Positions 1-6,770 of a stretch of DNA of 8,612 bases are shown here, piece by piece. This DNA comes from Planctomycetaceae bacterium (GTDB taxonomy: Bacteria > Planctomycetota > MHYJ01 > SBBU01). How positions within the stretch are numbered: position 1 is the first letter of the stretch; each line of letters starts with the position of its first letter. A program made the translations under genes and the position numbers. The notes beneath the pieces were generated by a model. That model made no database searches, had not been told where the DNA came from, and saw only the letters and a program-made list of their open reading frames with translations. The DNA lies in contig SBBU01000351.1 in assembly GCA_005239585.1 (NCBI GenBank), forward strand, positions 1-8,612, written 5' to 3'.

Positions 1-1
1 A

Positions 2-922
2 ATTTGTCTGGACAAAATTTCCTACGCTGGTAATGCTCAAAATCTTGATGATATTGCAGGTGATAAGCGCTATCGTTTTGTAAAAGGAGATATTTGTGAC
101 AAGGAGCTTATTTCGGATGTTATGAAAGAGGGTGTCGAAGTGGTTATCAATATTGCAGCAGAATCCCATGTGGATAGGAGTCTGTATGAGGCAGAAAACT
201 TTGTAAGGTCCAATGTTTATGGGACATACGTCCTTCTGGAGGCTTCTTTGAAGCACAAGGTTCAGAGATTCATCCAGATCTCAACTGATGAAGTCTATGG
301 CAGTGCTGATAATAATGAAGCATTCACGGAAAATTCGACCTTAAATCCTTCAAGCCCTTACTCATCAACAAAGGCATCGGCTGACCTTATTTGCAAGTCA
401 TATTATCATACATTCAAGTTGCCTGTAGTAATAACCAGAAGCACAAATAATTTTGGCCCATATCAGCACCCGGAGAAATTTATCCCTCTATTTGTAACCA
501 ATGCTCTTGAAGGAAAAGAATGTCCATTATATGGTGACGGGCAGAATATGCGTGATTGGGTCTTTGTAGAGGATAACTGTCGTGCGCTCCTTGTTGTTGT
601 CGATAAAGGCATTCCGGGTCAGATTTATAACATAGCGGGCGGCAATCTCAGGAAAAATTTGGATGTTGCAAATCAGATTATGGATATTCTGGGAAAGCCG
701 AGATCCGCGATTAGACTTGTTAAGGATAGGCCGGGCCATGACAAGTGTTATAGAGTGGATGCCACAAAGATTGCAAAGGAGCTTGGCTTTCGTCCAGCTA
801 GTTCATTTGATCAGGGACTACAAGTTACTATCGAGTGGTACAAAAACCACAAAGATTGGATTACAGCAATGAAAGGCGAGGAATTTTCCAAGTTTTATGA
901 GACGCACTATGGAGATAGATAA
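2..922 (+). CDS. rmlB: dTDP-glucose 4,6-dehydratase, 5'-truncated by window edge
   Basis: RmlB/RfbB is a cytosolic NAD-dependent short-chain dehydrogenase that converts dTDP-glucose to dTDP-4-keto-6-deoxyglucose, the second step towards dTDP-rhamnose and related surface sugars. The frame is open from base 2, giving 306 residues. The family is usually about 330-360 long, so the N-terminal Rossmann GxxGFIG segment lies outside the window. The first visible residues, LDKISYAGNAQNL, match the conserved RmlB segment after the second strand. AAESHVDRS follows. The catalytic Thr-Asp-Glu (STDEVYG) is at bases 284-292, and the YxxxK pair (Tyr at 359, Lys at 371) is in SPYSSTKAS. Further family blocks are RSTNNFGPYQ, GDGQNMRDWVFVEDN and DRPGHD near the C-terminus. 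Nothing looks broken. The first ATG in the window (122) is internal, not the start. UDP-glucuronate decarboxylase or epimerase is less likely because the TDE triad and the DRPGHD block are RmlB-specific. Confidence 0.95.
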   Translation: MCLDKISYAGNAQNLDDIAGDKRYRFVKGDICDKELISDVMKEGVEVVINIAAESHVDRSLYEAENFVRSNVYGTYVLLEASLKHKVQRFIQISTDEVYGSADNNEAFTENSTLNPSSPYSSTKASADLICKSYYHTFKLPVVITRSTNNFGPYQHPEKFIPLFVTNALEGKECPLYGDGQNMRDWVFVEDNCRALLVVVDKGIPGQIYNIAGGNLRKNLDVANQIMDILGKPRSAIRLVKDRPGHDKCYRVDATKIAKELGFRPASSFDQGLQVTIEWYKNHKDWITAMKGEEFSKFYETHYGDR

Positions 923-1985
923 GCTGCTTGCATTGGGTACTAAGAACAAAAGCACCTACATTCACTTAAAACCGGGTCAAAAACCTATAGCAAGAATCAA
1001 CAACAAACTTTATGAGGTTGGCAATGTGAACCTGGCGGGCAGTGACATACAAAAGCTCGTATACGAGATCATGTCTGAGGAGCAAATTAAAAATTACCAA
1101 GAGTGCAAGCTCACAGAATTTTCTTATATGCTTCAGGGGTCTGGAAGATACAGGATAACGGTTTATAGAGATCGAGGTGAGGTTGCTGCGACTATTAAGC
1201 ACCTAGGAACTTCGACTATTTCACTGCCAGATGAGATTAAAAATTTTCTTGACTACAAGTGGGGAATTATTTTGATCTGTGGTTCAGCAGGGAGTGGCAA
1301 GACTGCCTTTGCTACATCCCTTTTAGAGGAGTTTAATAGCGAGAAAAGACATAGGGTGATTACACTGGAAGACCCAATAGAATACATATTCAAAGACAAG
1401 CAGTCTTTGTTCACTCAGTTAGAGATGGGACGTGATATCTCTTCTTTTGATCAGGCAATTCGGCTCATTAACAAATCTGATGCAGAACTTGTTTATCTCA
1501 GCGACATTGCCGATTCTACTAGTCTTGAGTTCGCTTTCAAAGTATCGGGGTCTGGGAGATTACTAGTTACGACTTTCAACTGCAGCACTGCGGCCGCAGC
1601 TATTACACAGCTTTTAGAACTTGAACCATCGGAGCGAAAGGGATTTTGCAGGTCTGAGCTGGCAAGGAATCTGCGCGTTGTGATGGCATTGAAATTGTTG
1701 CCATCAGCTACAACTGAAGTTGAGCCTGTTCTCGCTACAGAGATGCTGACTGTAAGCAATTCAGTAGCTGGTAACATTGCAAATAACGAGGTATCCAAGT
1801 TAGCAGATATAATGGCAGCAAGTAAAGATCCTATGATATATGACTTTACCCAGTCCTATTTGGAGCTGATCAGAACCAAGCGGATAACTAAGAAGACAGC
1901 GCTGGAAAACTCTCCATATCCTGATAGATTAAAGATGTCGCTTCAGGGCATAGCGTTTGATAGTCAGGGTATTGTCACTACATGA
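909..1985 (+). CDS. PilT/PilU-like type IV pilus ATPase, degenerate catalytic motifs
   Basis: This 358-residue protein has the two-domain layout and length of PilT, the hexameric cytoplasmic ATPase that powers pilus retraction. Counting from the ATG at 897, the N-terminal PAS-like domain carries YIHLKPGQKP (21-30) and GRYRITVYRDRG (83-94). An intact Walker A GSAGSGKT (129-136) and Asp box EDPIEY (158-163) follow. Other motifs have decayed. The Walker B segment, normally VGEMRD, reads LSDIAD (201-206). The His box, normally TLHT, reads TFNC, with Asn228 in place of His. The AIRNLIRE-type motif reads VAGNIANN. Nucleotide may therefore still bind, while hydrolysis or force generation is doubtful. 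I prefer ATG 909 because homologous PilTs begin MEIDxLL and a GAGA lies 6 bases upstream; 897 (4 residues longer) is possible. The gene overlaps the end of rmlB, and its stop overlaps lptB by ATGA. It could be a regulatory PilU-like paralogue. Confidence 0.8.
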   Translation: MEIDKLLALGTKNKSTYIHLKPGQKPIARINNKLYEVGNVNLAGSDIQKLVYEIMSEEQIKNYQECKLTEFSYMLQGSGRYRITVYRDRGEVAATIKHLGTSTISLPDEIKNFLDYKWGIILICGSAGSGKTAFATSLLEEFNSEKRHRVITLEDPIEYIFKDKQSLFTQLEMGRDISSFDQAIRLINKSDAELVYLSDIADSTSLEFAFKVSGSGRLLVTTFNCSTAAAAITQLLELEPSERKGFCRSELARNLRVVMALKLLPSATTEVEPVLATEMLTVSNSVAGNIANNEVSKLADIMAASKDPMIYDFTQSYLELIRTKRITKKTALENSPYPDRLKMSLQGIAFDSQGIVTT

Positions 1986-2701
1986 CTCTTATTACTTCCA
2001 CAGGCCTGGTGAAATCATACGGCAGAAGACGTGTTGTTGATAATGTATCGCTAGAGGTGGGTTTTGGCGAGGTTGTAGGACTTTTGGGGCGAAATGGCGC
2101 TGGCAAAACAACTACATTCAGAATGATAATGGGGTTGGTTACTCCTGATAGTGGAAGGATTGAATTTGGTGGAATAGATATATCAAGAATGCCTATCTAC
2201 AAAAGGGCAAGACTCGGTATAGGCTTCTTACCACAAGAGCCTTCTGTATTTCAGAGGCTGACACTTGAAGAGAACATAGTTGCAGTCCTAGAGTTACGGG
2301 GCGATTCTAAAAATATGAGAGAAAGAAGTGAGGAGCTCTTGAAGCAATATGGCTTGTTTGAACTTAAAGATAGACATGCGTGTACGTTGTCAGGAGGAGA
2401 GAGGCGCCGACTAGAAATATGCAGGGCGCTCGCAGCGTTTCCTAAGATCATGATGCTCGATGAACCATTTTCCGGCGTAGACCCTATTGCGGTAAGCGAT
2501 TTGCAGAAGATAATATGCGATCTTAAAAAGCAAAATATCGGAGTCTTTCTAACAGATCACAACGTCCGCGAGACATTACAGGTTACAGACAGATCATACA
2601 TCATAGACGAAGGGAAGGTAATAGCATCAGGTTCTCAAGAGGAGATTGTTAATAACCGCATGGTTAGGGAACGTTACCTTGGCGAAAACTTCCGTTTATA
2701 A
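1982..2701 (+). CDS. lptB: LPS export ABC transporter ATP-binding protein LptB
   Basis: LptB is the cytoplasmic ATPase that works with LptF/LptG to extract lipopolysaccharide from the inner membrane and push it across the LptC-LptA bridge. The 239 residues match the family's full length. Visible motifs are Walker A GRNGAGKTT (36-44; the usual Pro is Arg here), the Q-loop in GFLPQEPSVFQRLT (Gln85), the ABC signature LSGGE (136-140), Walker B MMLDEP with Glu161, the D-loop SGVDPIAV, and the switch His193 in TDHNVRETL. The blocks LPQEPSVF, LDEPFSGVDPIAV and DHNVRETL distinguish LptB from LivF/LivG-type ABC proteins, its closest relatives. The start codon ATG shares four bases (ATGA) with the stop of the preceding gene and has no strong ribosome binding site, which suggests translational coupling. 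The usual partners lptA and lptC are not adjacent, so they must lie elsewhere. Confidence 0.93.
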   Translation: MTLITSTGLVKSYGRRRVVDNVSLEVGFGEVVGLLGRNGAGKTTTFRMIMGLVTPDSGRIEFGGIDISRMPIYKRARLGIGFLPQEPSVFQRLTLEENIVAVLELRGDSKNMRERSEELLKQYGLFELKDRHACTLSGGERRRLEICRALAAFPKIMMLDEPFSGVDPIAVSDLQKIICDLKKQNIGVFLTDHNVRETLQVTDRSYIIDEGKVIASGSQEEIVNNRMVRERYLGENFRL

Positions 2702-2730
2702 CATCATCGTGTATAGTGAATGTTTCCAGC

Positions 2731-2753
2731 TCTTAAAACTTGGCGTTTTGAGA
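2731..2753 (+). promoter_or_regulatory. Hairpin in the 58-base gap before the membrane-protein pair
   Basis: The gap 2702-2759 is one of only two true intergenic spaces in the window. It contains TCTTAAAAC, a 5-base loop TTGGC, and GTTTTGAGA. The arms pair over 9 bases with one G-U wobble. The stem is AT-rich and not followed by a U tract, so it is not a standard intrinsic terminator. It ends 6 bases before the ATG at 2760, and its 3' arm holds the only purine-rich GAGA that could serve as a weak ribosome binding site. It might therefore mask translation initiation, act as a processing site, or be chance. A TATAGT at 2712-2717 resembles a -10 box, but I find no matching -35. Confidence 0.3.
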
Positions 2754-2759
2754 TAGATT

Positions 2760-3389
2760 ATGGCGTGGGAAGATAAGACACTAATCCTTGCAATGATATT
2801 ATCGGCTGGTTTTGCATTCTGGCCTGGTCAATGGAAATCTAAACCTGTAGAGGCAGAGTTCTATCCGTTTGTTTGGATCTCTGGCATACTGTTTTTTTTC
2901 AGAACAAGTTTTGGTTTAAGCGATGCTACTGTCTTTATAATAATTGGCACCTATTTTTTTATAAGCTTGCGTGTTTTATTAATATGCAAGGATGAGGACA
3001 AAAAAAGTTTGGTTGCTTATTTCCTGGGATGGCTTATTCCGGGATGCGGCTATCTGTTTATAGGAAAAAAAGACAAGGCTATATTTTTCTTTTGTGCAAT
3101 ATTGGTAGTTCTTGTAATAGGACTCCTACTCACAAGTTTCAAGCCGGTAGGATGGGAGGATAACCCTTTCTATTATCTCGGTAGATTTGGATGTGGAGTT
3201 CTTTATTTGCTCTTTGAAGTCATGAGCCCTCTGAAGGCAGAACCAGTCGCTGGTCTTTCACTTGCGCTCTTTGATACAGGGCTTCTTTACTGTTGTCTTG
3301 CTGGTATTTTAAACCTTACTATATCTTTAAGTGTTTTGACTCCCAAACAACCAAAATTGCTTGAAGATGTCGATGGGATTCTTAAATGA
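2760..3389 (+). CDS. Multi-pass membrane protein, DUF6677-like (TM2-type motif), function unknown
   Basis: The 209 residues are strongly hydrophobic, with about six probable membrane segments near 7-21, 36-48, 57-75, 84-100, 107-124 and 166-191. The clearest motif is GWLIPGCGYLFIGKKDKA (90-107), a Trp-x-x-Pro-Gly-x-Gly-x-x-Tyr/Phe-x-Gly-Lys pattern shared with TM2-domain and DUF6677-type proteins. The C-terminal FDTGLLYCCLAGILNL resembles the DUF6677 ending, where a glycine-rich AGLLN helix follows an acidic residue. The family name is from memory and tentative, and no biochemical role can be assigned. A TAG stop sits in frame at 2754-2756, two codons before the ATG, so this start is the earliest possible. 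The gene overlaps the next small membrane-protein gene by four bases (ATGA), suggesting the two are made together. An 8-T run near 2891-2898 is in frame and does not disrupt the gene. Confidence 0.75.
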   Translation: MAWEDKTLILAMILSAGFAFWPGQWKSKPVEAEFYPFVWISGILFFFRTSFGLSDATVFIIIGTYFFISLRVLLICKDEDKKSLVAYFLGWLIPGCGYLFIGKKDKAIFFFCAILVVLVIGLLLTSFKPVGWEDNPFYYLGRFGCGVLYLLFEVMSPLKAEPVAGLSLALFDTGLLYCCLAGILNLTISLSVLTPKQPKLLEDVDGILK

Positions 3390-3571
3390 TGCAGATTTTG
3401 CATATATTCTTGTATGTGTTTATTTGTTTTCTGTCACTTGTAATATTAGATGTGATAAAGCATGACAACCCCATTCAGATTTTGAGGAAATCTTCCAAAA
3501 ATTTTGCGATTCTTACAGGAATCTTTGTCGGTATCAGCCTGCTTCTCCATCTAGTTCATTTGGCTTTCTGA
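3386..3571 (+). CDS. Small two-helix membrane protein, unknown function
   Basis: This 61-residue protein consists almost entirely of two hydrophobic helices, roughly 2-23 and 40-61. They are joined by a basic-acidic loop (DVIKHDNPIQILRKSSKNF) that would lie in the cytoplasm under the positive-inside rule. It is supported as a real gene by its tight packing: the start overlaps the preceding stop (ATGATG, with TGA inside), and its own stop overlaps the ROK kinase ATG as TGATG. ATG 3386 and ATG 3389 are both possible starts. A GGGA about 9 bases upstream is a weak ribosome binding site. There is no signal-peptide cleavage site that I can recognise and no known domain. It most plausibly partners the upstream membrane protein, but that is inferred only from coupling. 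Short hydrophobic ORFs can arise by chance; the two-sided overlap argues against it here. Confidence 0.65.
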   Translation: MMQILHIFLYVFICFLSLVILDVIKHDNPIQILRKSSKNFAILTGIFVGISLLLHLVHLAF

Positions 3572-4458
3572 TGAGAGCATTAGGGATTGACCTTGGGGCA
3601 ACAAATATAAAGATTGGAGTAGTTAGTAAGAATGGGGAATTGAGCTCACATAAAACCTTTAGAACTCCTAGAAAAATAGAGGATGTAGTGAATCTGATAG
3701 CTGATTATTATAAGAGAATATCGGACAAGATAGATGTTGTTGGTGTGGGAGTTCCTGGGCCTTTAAATGCTGAGCGAACAATTATATACAAGGCTTGCAA
3801 TATCCCAGGATGGAAGAATGTCCCGCTTAAAAAACTGCTTGAAAGAAAACTCGGCGTAGATGTGGTAATTGAAAACGATGCAAATGTTGCAGCATGGGCA
3901 GAATACAAGTGTGGCAGGGCTATAAACACATCAAGTCATGTTCTCTATACGCTTGGAACTGGTATCGGAGGTGGTATTGTGGTGAATGGCGAACTAATCA
4001 TAGGTGCAAAGGGGCTCGCCGCAGAGCTAGGTCATGTCCAAGTCCATCCGAATGGGCGAAAATGTGGTTGCGGCGCAAGGGGATGCCTTGAAGCCTATGC
4101 ATCAGCCAGTGCTATAGAACGCAGATACCAAGTCCTTAGCGGTCGATTGCTGACCTGCAAAGATGTCTTTGACAGATTTTCATCTGATAGACATTCACGA
4201 AAGGCAATAACTGAGGCTTGCGAGGCGCTTGCCATAGGTATTTCTAACATAACATGTGCTCTTGATCCAGATGTAATTGTCCTTGCTGGAGGTATGAGCT
4301 ATAATTCAGCAATGATAATAGGACTTGTGCAAAAGGAGCTGAAAAATCTTCTATTTGGCAGTCATGGGCTGAGAATTGTATCATCTGTATTTAAAAATCT
4401 TGCTGGTGTAATCGGAGCAGGACTATGGGCACTGAAAAAATACGAAATTTCTGCATAA
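3571..4458 (+). CDS. ROK-family sugar kinase, probable glucokinase
   Basis: ROK kinases phosphorylate hexoses or N-acetylhexosamines with ATP in the cytosol. At 295 residues the length is typical and there is no N-terminal helix-turn-helix, so this is a kinase and not a ROK repressor. Visible motifs are the phosphate-1 loop GIDLGATNIK (5-14), the sugar-binding and catalytic ENDAN (101-105, Asp103 the base), the phosphate-2 loop GTGIGGG (129-135), the AELGH segment (Glu152, His155), and the zinc cluster Cys165-x-Cys167-x4-Cys172 followed by Glu174. LAGGMS is the adenosine motif. All catalytic residues are present. Glucose is the default substrate guess; mannose, fructose or an amino sugar cannot be excluded. 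The start overlaps the preceding stop by one base (TGATG), and the end runs 34 bases into lepA. An HxlB-like isomerase two genes downstream could use related phosphosugars. Confidence 0.9.
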   Translation: MRALGIDLGATNIKIGVVSKNGELSSHKTFRTPRKIEDVVNLIADYYKRISDKIDVVGVGVPGPLNAERTIIYKACNIPGWKNVPLKKLLERKLGVDVVIENDANVAAWAEYKCGRAINTSSHVLYTLGTGIGGGIVVNGELIIGAKGLAAELGHVQVHPNGRKCGCGARGCLEAYASASAIERRYQVLSGRLLTCKDVFDRFSSDRHSRKAITEACEALAIGISNITCALDPDVIVLAGGMSYNSAMIIGLVQKELKNLLFGSHGLRIVSSVFKNLAGVIGAGLWALKKYEISA

Positions 4459-6212
4459 TTGCCCACATCGATCACGGCAAGTCAACATTAGCAGATCGCA
4501 TTCTTGAACTTACTGGCGCTGTCCAGCCGCATAAATTCCATGATCAGTTCCTCGACGGACATTCTATAGAACGTGAACGGGGCATAACAATAAAGGCCAA
4601 GGCTGTTTCACTTTCATACAAGGGCTATCAGCTGAATCTTATTGATACCCCTGGTCATGTGGACTTTACCTATGAGGTTTCCAGGAGTCTTGCAGCCTGC
4701 GAAGGTGCGATACTCCTAGTTGATGCCAGCCAGGGAGTTCAGGCACAGACAGTTGCCAATGCCTTGTTGGCTATCGAGGCAGGCCTTGAAATAATACCGG
4801 TTATAAACAAGATAGACCTCAAGCAATCACAACCAAAGGAAACATTTCAACAATTAAGCGATCTTTTAAAGCTTGAAGAGCATGAGGTCATTTACATCAG
4901 TGCTAAGGAAGGTACCGGAATTGATGCATTTATGGGGGCAATCATAAATCGTGTACCGCCGCCATCTGGTTCATCTGACTCCCCTCTCCAAGCCCTGATA
5001 TTTGATTCGAATTATGATGAGTACCGTGGAGTTGTAGTCTACGTGCGAGTAAAAAATGGGTCTATCAAAAGATCAGATAAGATTTTGTTCATGGGTTCAG
5101 GGAGTGAACATGAAGTCTTGGAAGTAGGTGTATTTAAACCTCATATGGAACTGGTACAAGAACTTTATGCAGGTGAAGTTGGTTATATCATTGCGAATAT
5201 AAAGTCGATTCGTGATGTCAAGATAGGAGACACAGTTACTTTTCCGACAAAACCATGCAACTCTCCACTTTCAGGATATAAAGAGCCGGTCCCAGTAGTT
5301 TTTTGTGGTTTTTTTCCTGCAGAAGAGAGCACTTATGATGAACTAAAAGAGGGCCTTGAGCGCCTTGGCCTAAATGATTCAGCATTTGTATATCAACCGC
5401 AGGTTTCAGAGGCATTGGGTCCTGGCTTTCACCTTGGTTTTCTGGGGCTTCTTCATATGGAAATAGTACAGGAGAGATTGGAGCGGGATCAAAATGTTCG
5501 AGTGGTAAAAACAGTCCCAAATGTTACTTATGAAATAGTCTCAAAGGGCAAGGTCATAAGAATTACAAATGCCTCTCTGCTTCCTCCTCCGGAGCTTATC
5601 AGCGAATGGAGAGAACCATTTGTACAGCTTAAAGTAGTAACTCAACCGGAATATATCGGTTCTATAATGAAACTTTGCGAGTCTAGAAGAGGGCAGTTTG
5701 TTAGACAAGAATATATAGGAACCAGTAGAGTTATTTTGACATATGATGTACCATTTGCAGATATCGTCTATGATTTTTATGATAAGTTGAAATCATGTAC
5801 ACGAGGATATGGAACAATGGACTATAGTTTTGTAGACTATTTCCCAAGCGAACTGGTTAGAATAAGGATACTAGTTGCAGGTCAGGAGATAGATGCGTTA
5901 TCAGTTATCGCCCATAGGAGCAAGGCAGAGACGATGGGAAGGAGAATCGTGATGCTTCTCCGGAAAGAGATCCCTAGGCATATGTTCCAAATACCTATAC
6001 AGGCAGCTATTGGAGGAAAAATAATCGCTCGCGAAAATATTAGACCTATAATGAAGAATGTTACTGCAAAGTGCTACGGTGGAGATTATACTAGAAAGTC
6101 AAAGCTTATAGAGAAGGTGAAAGAAGGGAAAAAACGGTTAAAGGCTGTTGGACGTGTCGACATCCCACAGGAGGCTTTTATGGCTGTTTTACGGGCTTCG
6201 CAGGAGGACTAG
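4425..6212 (+). CDS. lepA: Elongation factor 4 (LepA), ribosomal back-translocase GTPase
   Basis: LepA/EF4 is a ribosome-associated GTPase implicated in back-translocation and in ribosome biogenesis or initiation. It is cytosolic with some membrane association. The 595 residues match the family length. GTPase motifs: G1 AHIDHGKS (13-20), G2 in IERERGITIK (48-57), G3 DTPGH (74-78, with His78 the catalytic histidine), G4 NKID (128-131), and G5 SAKEG. The EF-G-like domains III and V follow, including HLGFLGLLHMEIVQERLERD. The LepA-specific C-terminal domain is complete, with GGKIIAREN, NVTAKCYGGDYTRKSKL, EGKKRLK and VDIPQEAF. The segment before G2 reads LDGHSIERERG where most LepAs have LDSMDLERERG, a modest divergence. 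The start overlaps the kinase gene, and GGAG lies 7 bases upstream of the ATG. Tandem stops TAG-TGA end the gene three bases before the next start. Confidence 0.97.
   Translation: MGTEKIRNFCIIAHIDHGKSTLADRILELTGAVQPHKFHDQFLDGHSIERERGITIKAKAVSLSYKGYQLNLIDTPGHVDFTYEVSRSLAACEGAILLVDASQGVQAQTVANALLAIEAGLEIIPVINKIDLKQSQPKETFQQLSDLLKLEEHEVIYISAKEGTGIDAFMGAIINRVPPPSGSSDSPLQALIFDSNYDEYRGVVVYVRVKNGSIKRSDKILFMGSGSEHEVLEVGVFKPHMELVQELYAGEVGYIIANIKSIRDVKIGDTVTFPTKPCNSPLSGYKEPVPVVFCGFFPAEESTYDELKEGLERLGLNDSAFVYQPQVSEALGPGFHLGFLGLLHMEIVQERLERDQNVRVVKTVPNVTYEIVSKGKVIRITNASLLPPPELISEWREPFVQLKVVTQPEYIGSIMKLCESRRGQFVRQEYIGTSRVILTYDVPFADIVYDFYDKLKSCTRGYGTMDYSFVDYFPSELVRIRILVAGQEIDALSVIAHRSKAETMGRRIVMLLRKEIPRHMFQIPIQAAIGGKIIARENIRPIMKNVTAKCYGGDYTRKSKLIEKVKEGKKRLKAVGRVDIPQEAFMAVLRASQED
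6202..6207 (+). promoter_or_regulatory. Strong Shine-Dalgarno AGGAGG fixing a GTG start
   Basis: AGGAGG lies within the last codons of lepA, 8 bases before the GTG at 6216. It is the only full consensus ribosome binding site I find in the window. It decides the start of the isomerase gene: the overlapping GTG at 6212 is in another frame that stops within a few codons. The good site may compensate for the weaker GTG codon. Confidence 0.75.
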
Positions 6213-6215
6213 TGA

Positions 6216-6770
6216 GTGAAAAACTGTATTGAAACAGTTCTGAATGAAATAAAAAGGGCTGTTTCCACAATTGATGTCAGCGCTACTGACAAACTTCTCG
6301 GTATAATTGGGTCTACCAAGCGTGTTTATATAGCAGGTATGGGTAGAAGCGGGCTTGTAACCAAGGCATTTGGTCAGCGTCTTATGCAGATAGGATATGA
6401 AGTACATCTTGCTGATGAAATAACAGCTCCTGCTATAACTGAAAGAGATACATTGATAGCATCTTCTGGCACAGGAAAGACACAACTTACACTTTATATG
6501 GCTAAGAAAGCATTCTCTATAGGCGCAAAGGTAGTTGCTATAACTGCTAATGAAAACTCTGGGCTTGCACGATATGCAGATCTTGTTATTACAATCCCGG
6601 TTCCGCTGGAACAGAAACGTAAGAGATTATTAATCTCAACAACACAGCCGGCCAGGAGTCTTTTTGAACAGGCTATGTTCGTCTATCTCGAATCATGTAT
6701 ACTTGCGCTTGTATCAAAATTAAAAGTGTCACATAAAAAACTGGATAGACGCCACCTCAATCTTGAGTGA
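6216..6770 (+). CDS. hxlB: SIS-domain sugar isomerase, 6-phospho-3-hexuloisomerase (HxlB) family
   Basis: This single-SIS-domain protein of 184 residues has the size and landmarks of 6-phospho-3-hexuloisomerase, which interconverts hexulose-6-phosphate and fructose-6-phosphate in the ribulose monophosphate pathway. Landmarks are GMGRSGLVTKAFGQRLMQIGY (starting at 41), the phosphate-binding loop SSGTGKT (83-89), AKVVAITAN, and a SLFEQAMFVYLES helix. The C-terminal RRHLNLE corresponds to the RHxNLx ending of archaeal and bacterial HxlBs. KdsD/GutQ arabinose-5-phosphate isomerase, needed for Kdo, is the main alternative. Most of those carry two CBS domains, which are absent here, and they lack the RHxNLE ending. 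No hxlA (hexulose-phosphate synthase) is visible. The GTG start is fixed by AGGAGG upstream, and lepA ends 3 bases before it. The stop overlaps the next ATG by one base. Confidence 0.82.
   Translation: MKNCIETVLNEIKRAVSTIDVSATDKLLGIIGSTKRVYIAGMGRSGLVTKAFGQRLMQIGYEVHLADEITAPAITERDTLIASSGTGKTQLTLYMAKKAFSIGAKVVAITANENSGLARYADLVITIPVPLEQKRKRLLISTTQPARSLFEQAMFVYLESCILALVSKLKVSHKKLDRRHLNLE

Noticed and set aside
122..922. ATG at 122 as the true start of rmlB
   Set aside because: The frame remains open upstream to base 2 and encodes the conserved LDKISYAGN segment of RmlB, so the true start is outside the window.
3894..4091. Plus-strand frame inside the ROK kinase
   Set aside because: It overlaps the phosphate-2 loop and zinc cluster of an intact kinase in another frame; no independent support.
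5236..5520. Open frame of 94 codons on the minus strand inside lepA
   Set aside because: It lies entirely within a clearly conserved lepA domain and has no recognisable domain. It is a shadow of the coding strand, as are the other minus-strand frames (for example 1493-1798, 6189-6485, 6757-7086, 7235-7513).
6302..6307. TATAAT inside hxlB
   Set aside because: No suitable -35 at 16-18 bases and no extended TG; it lies in conserved coding sequence, so it is chance.
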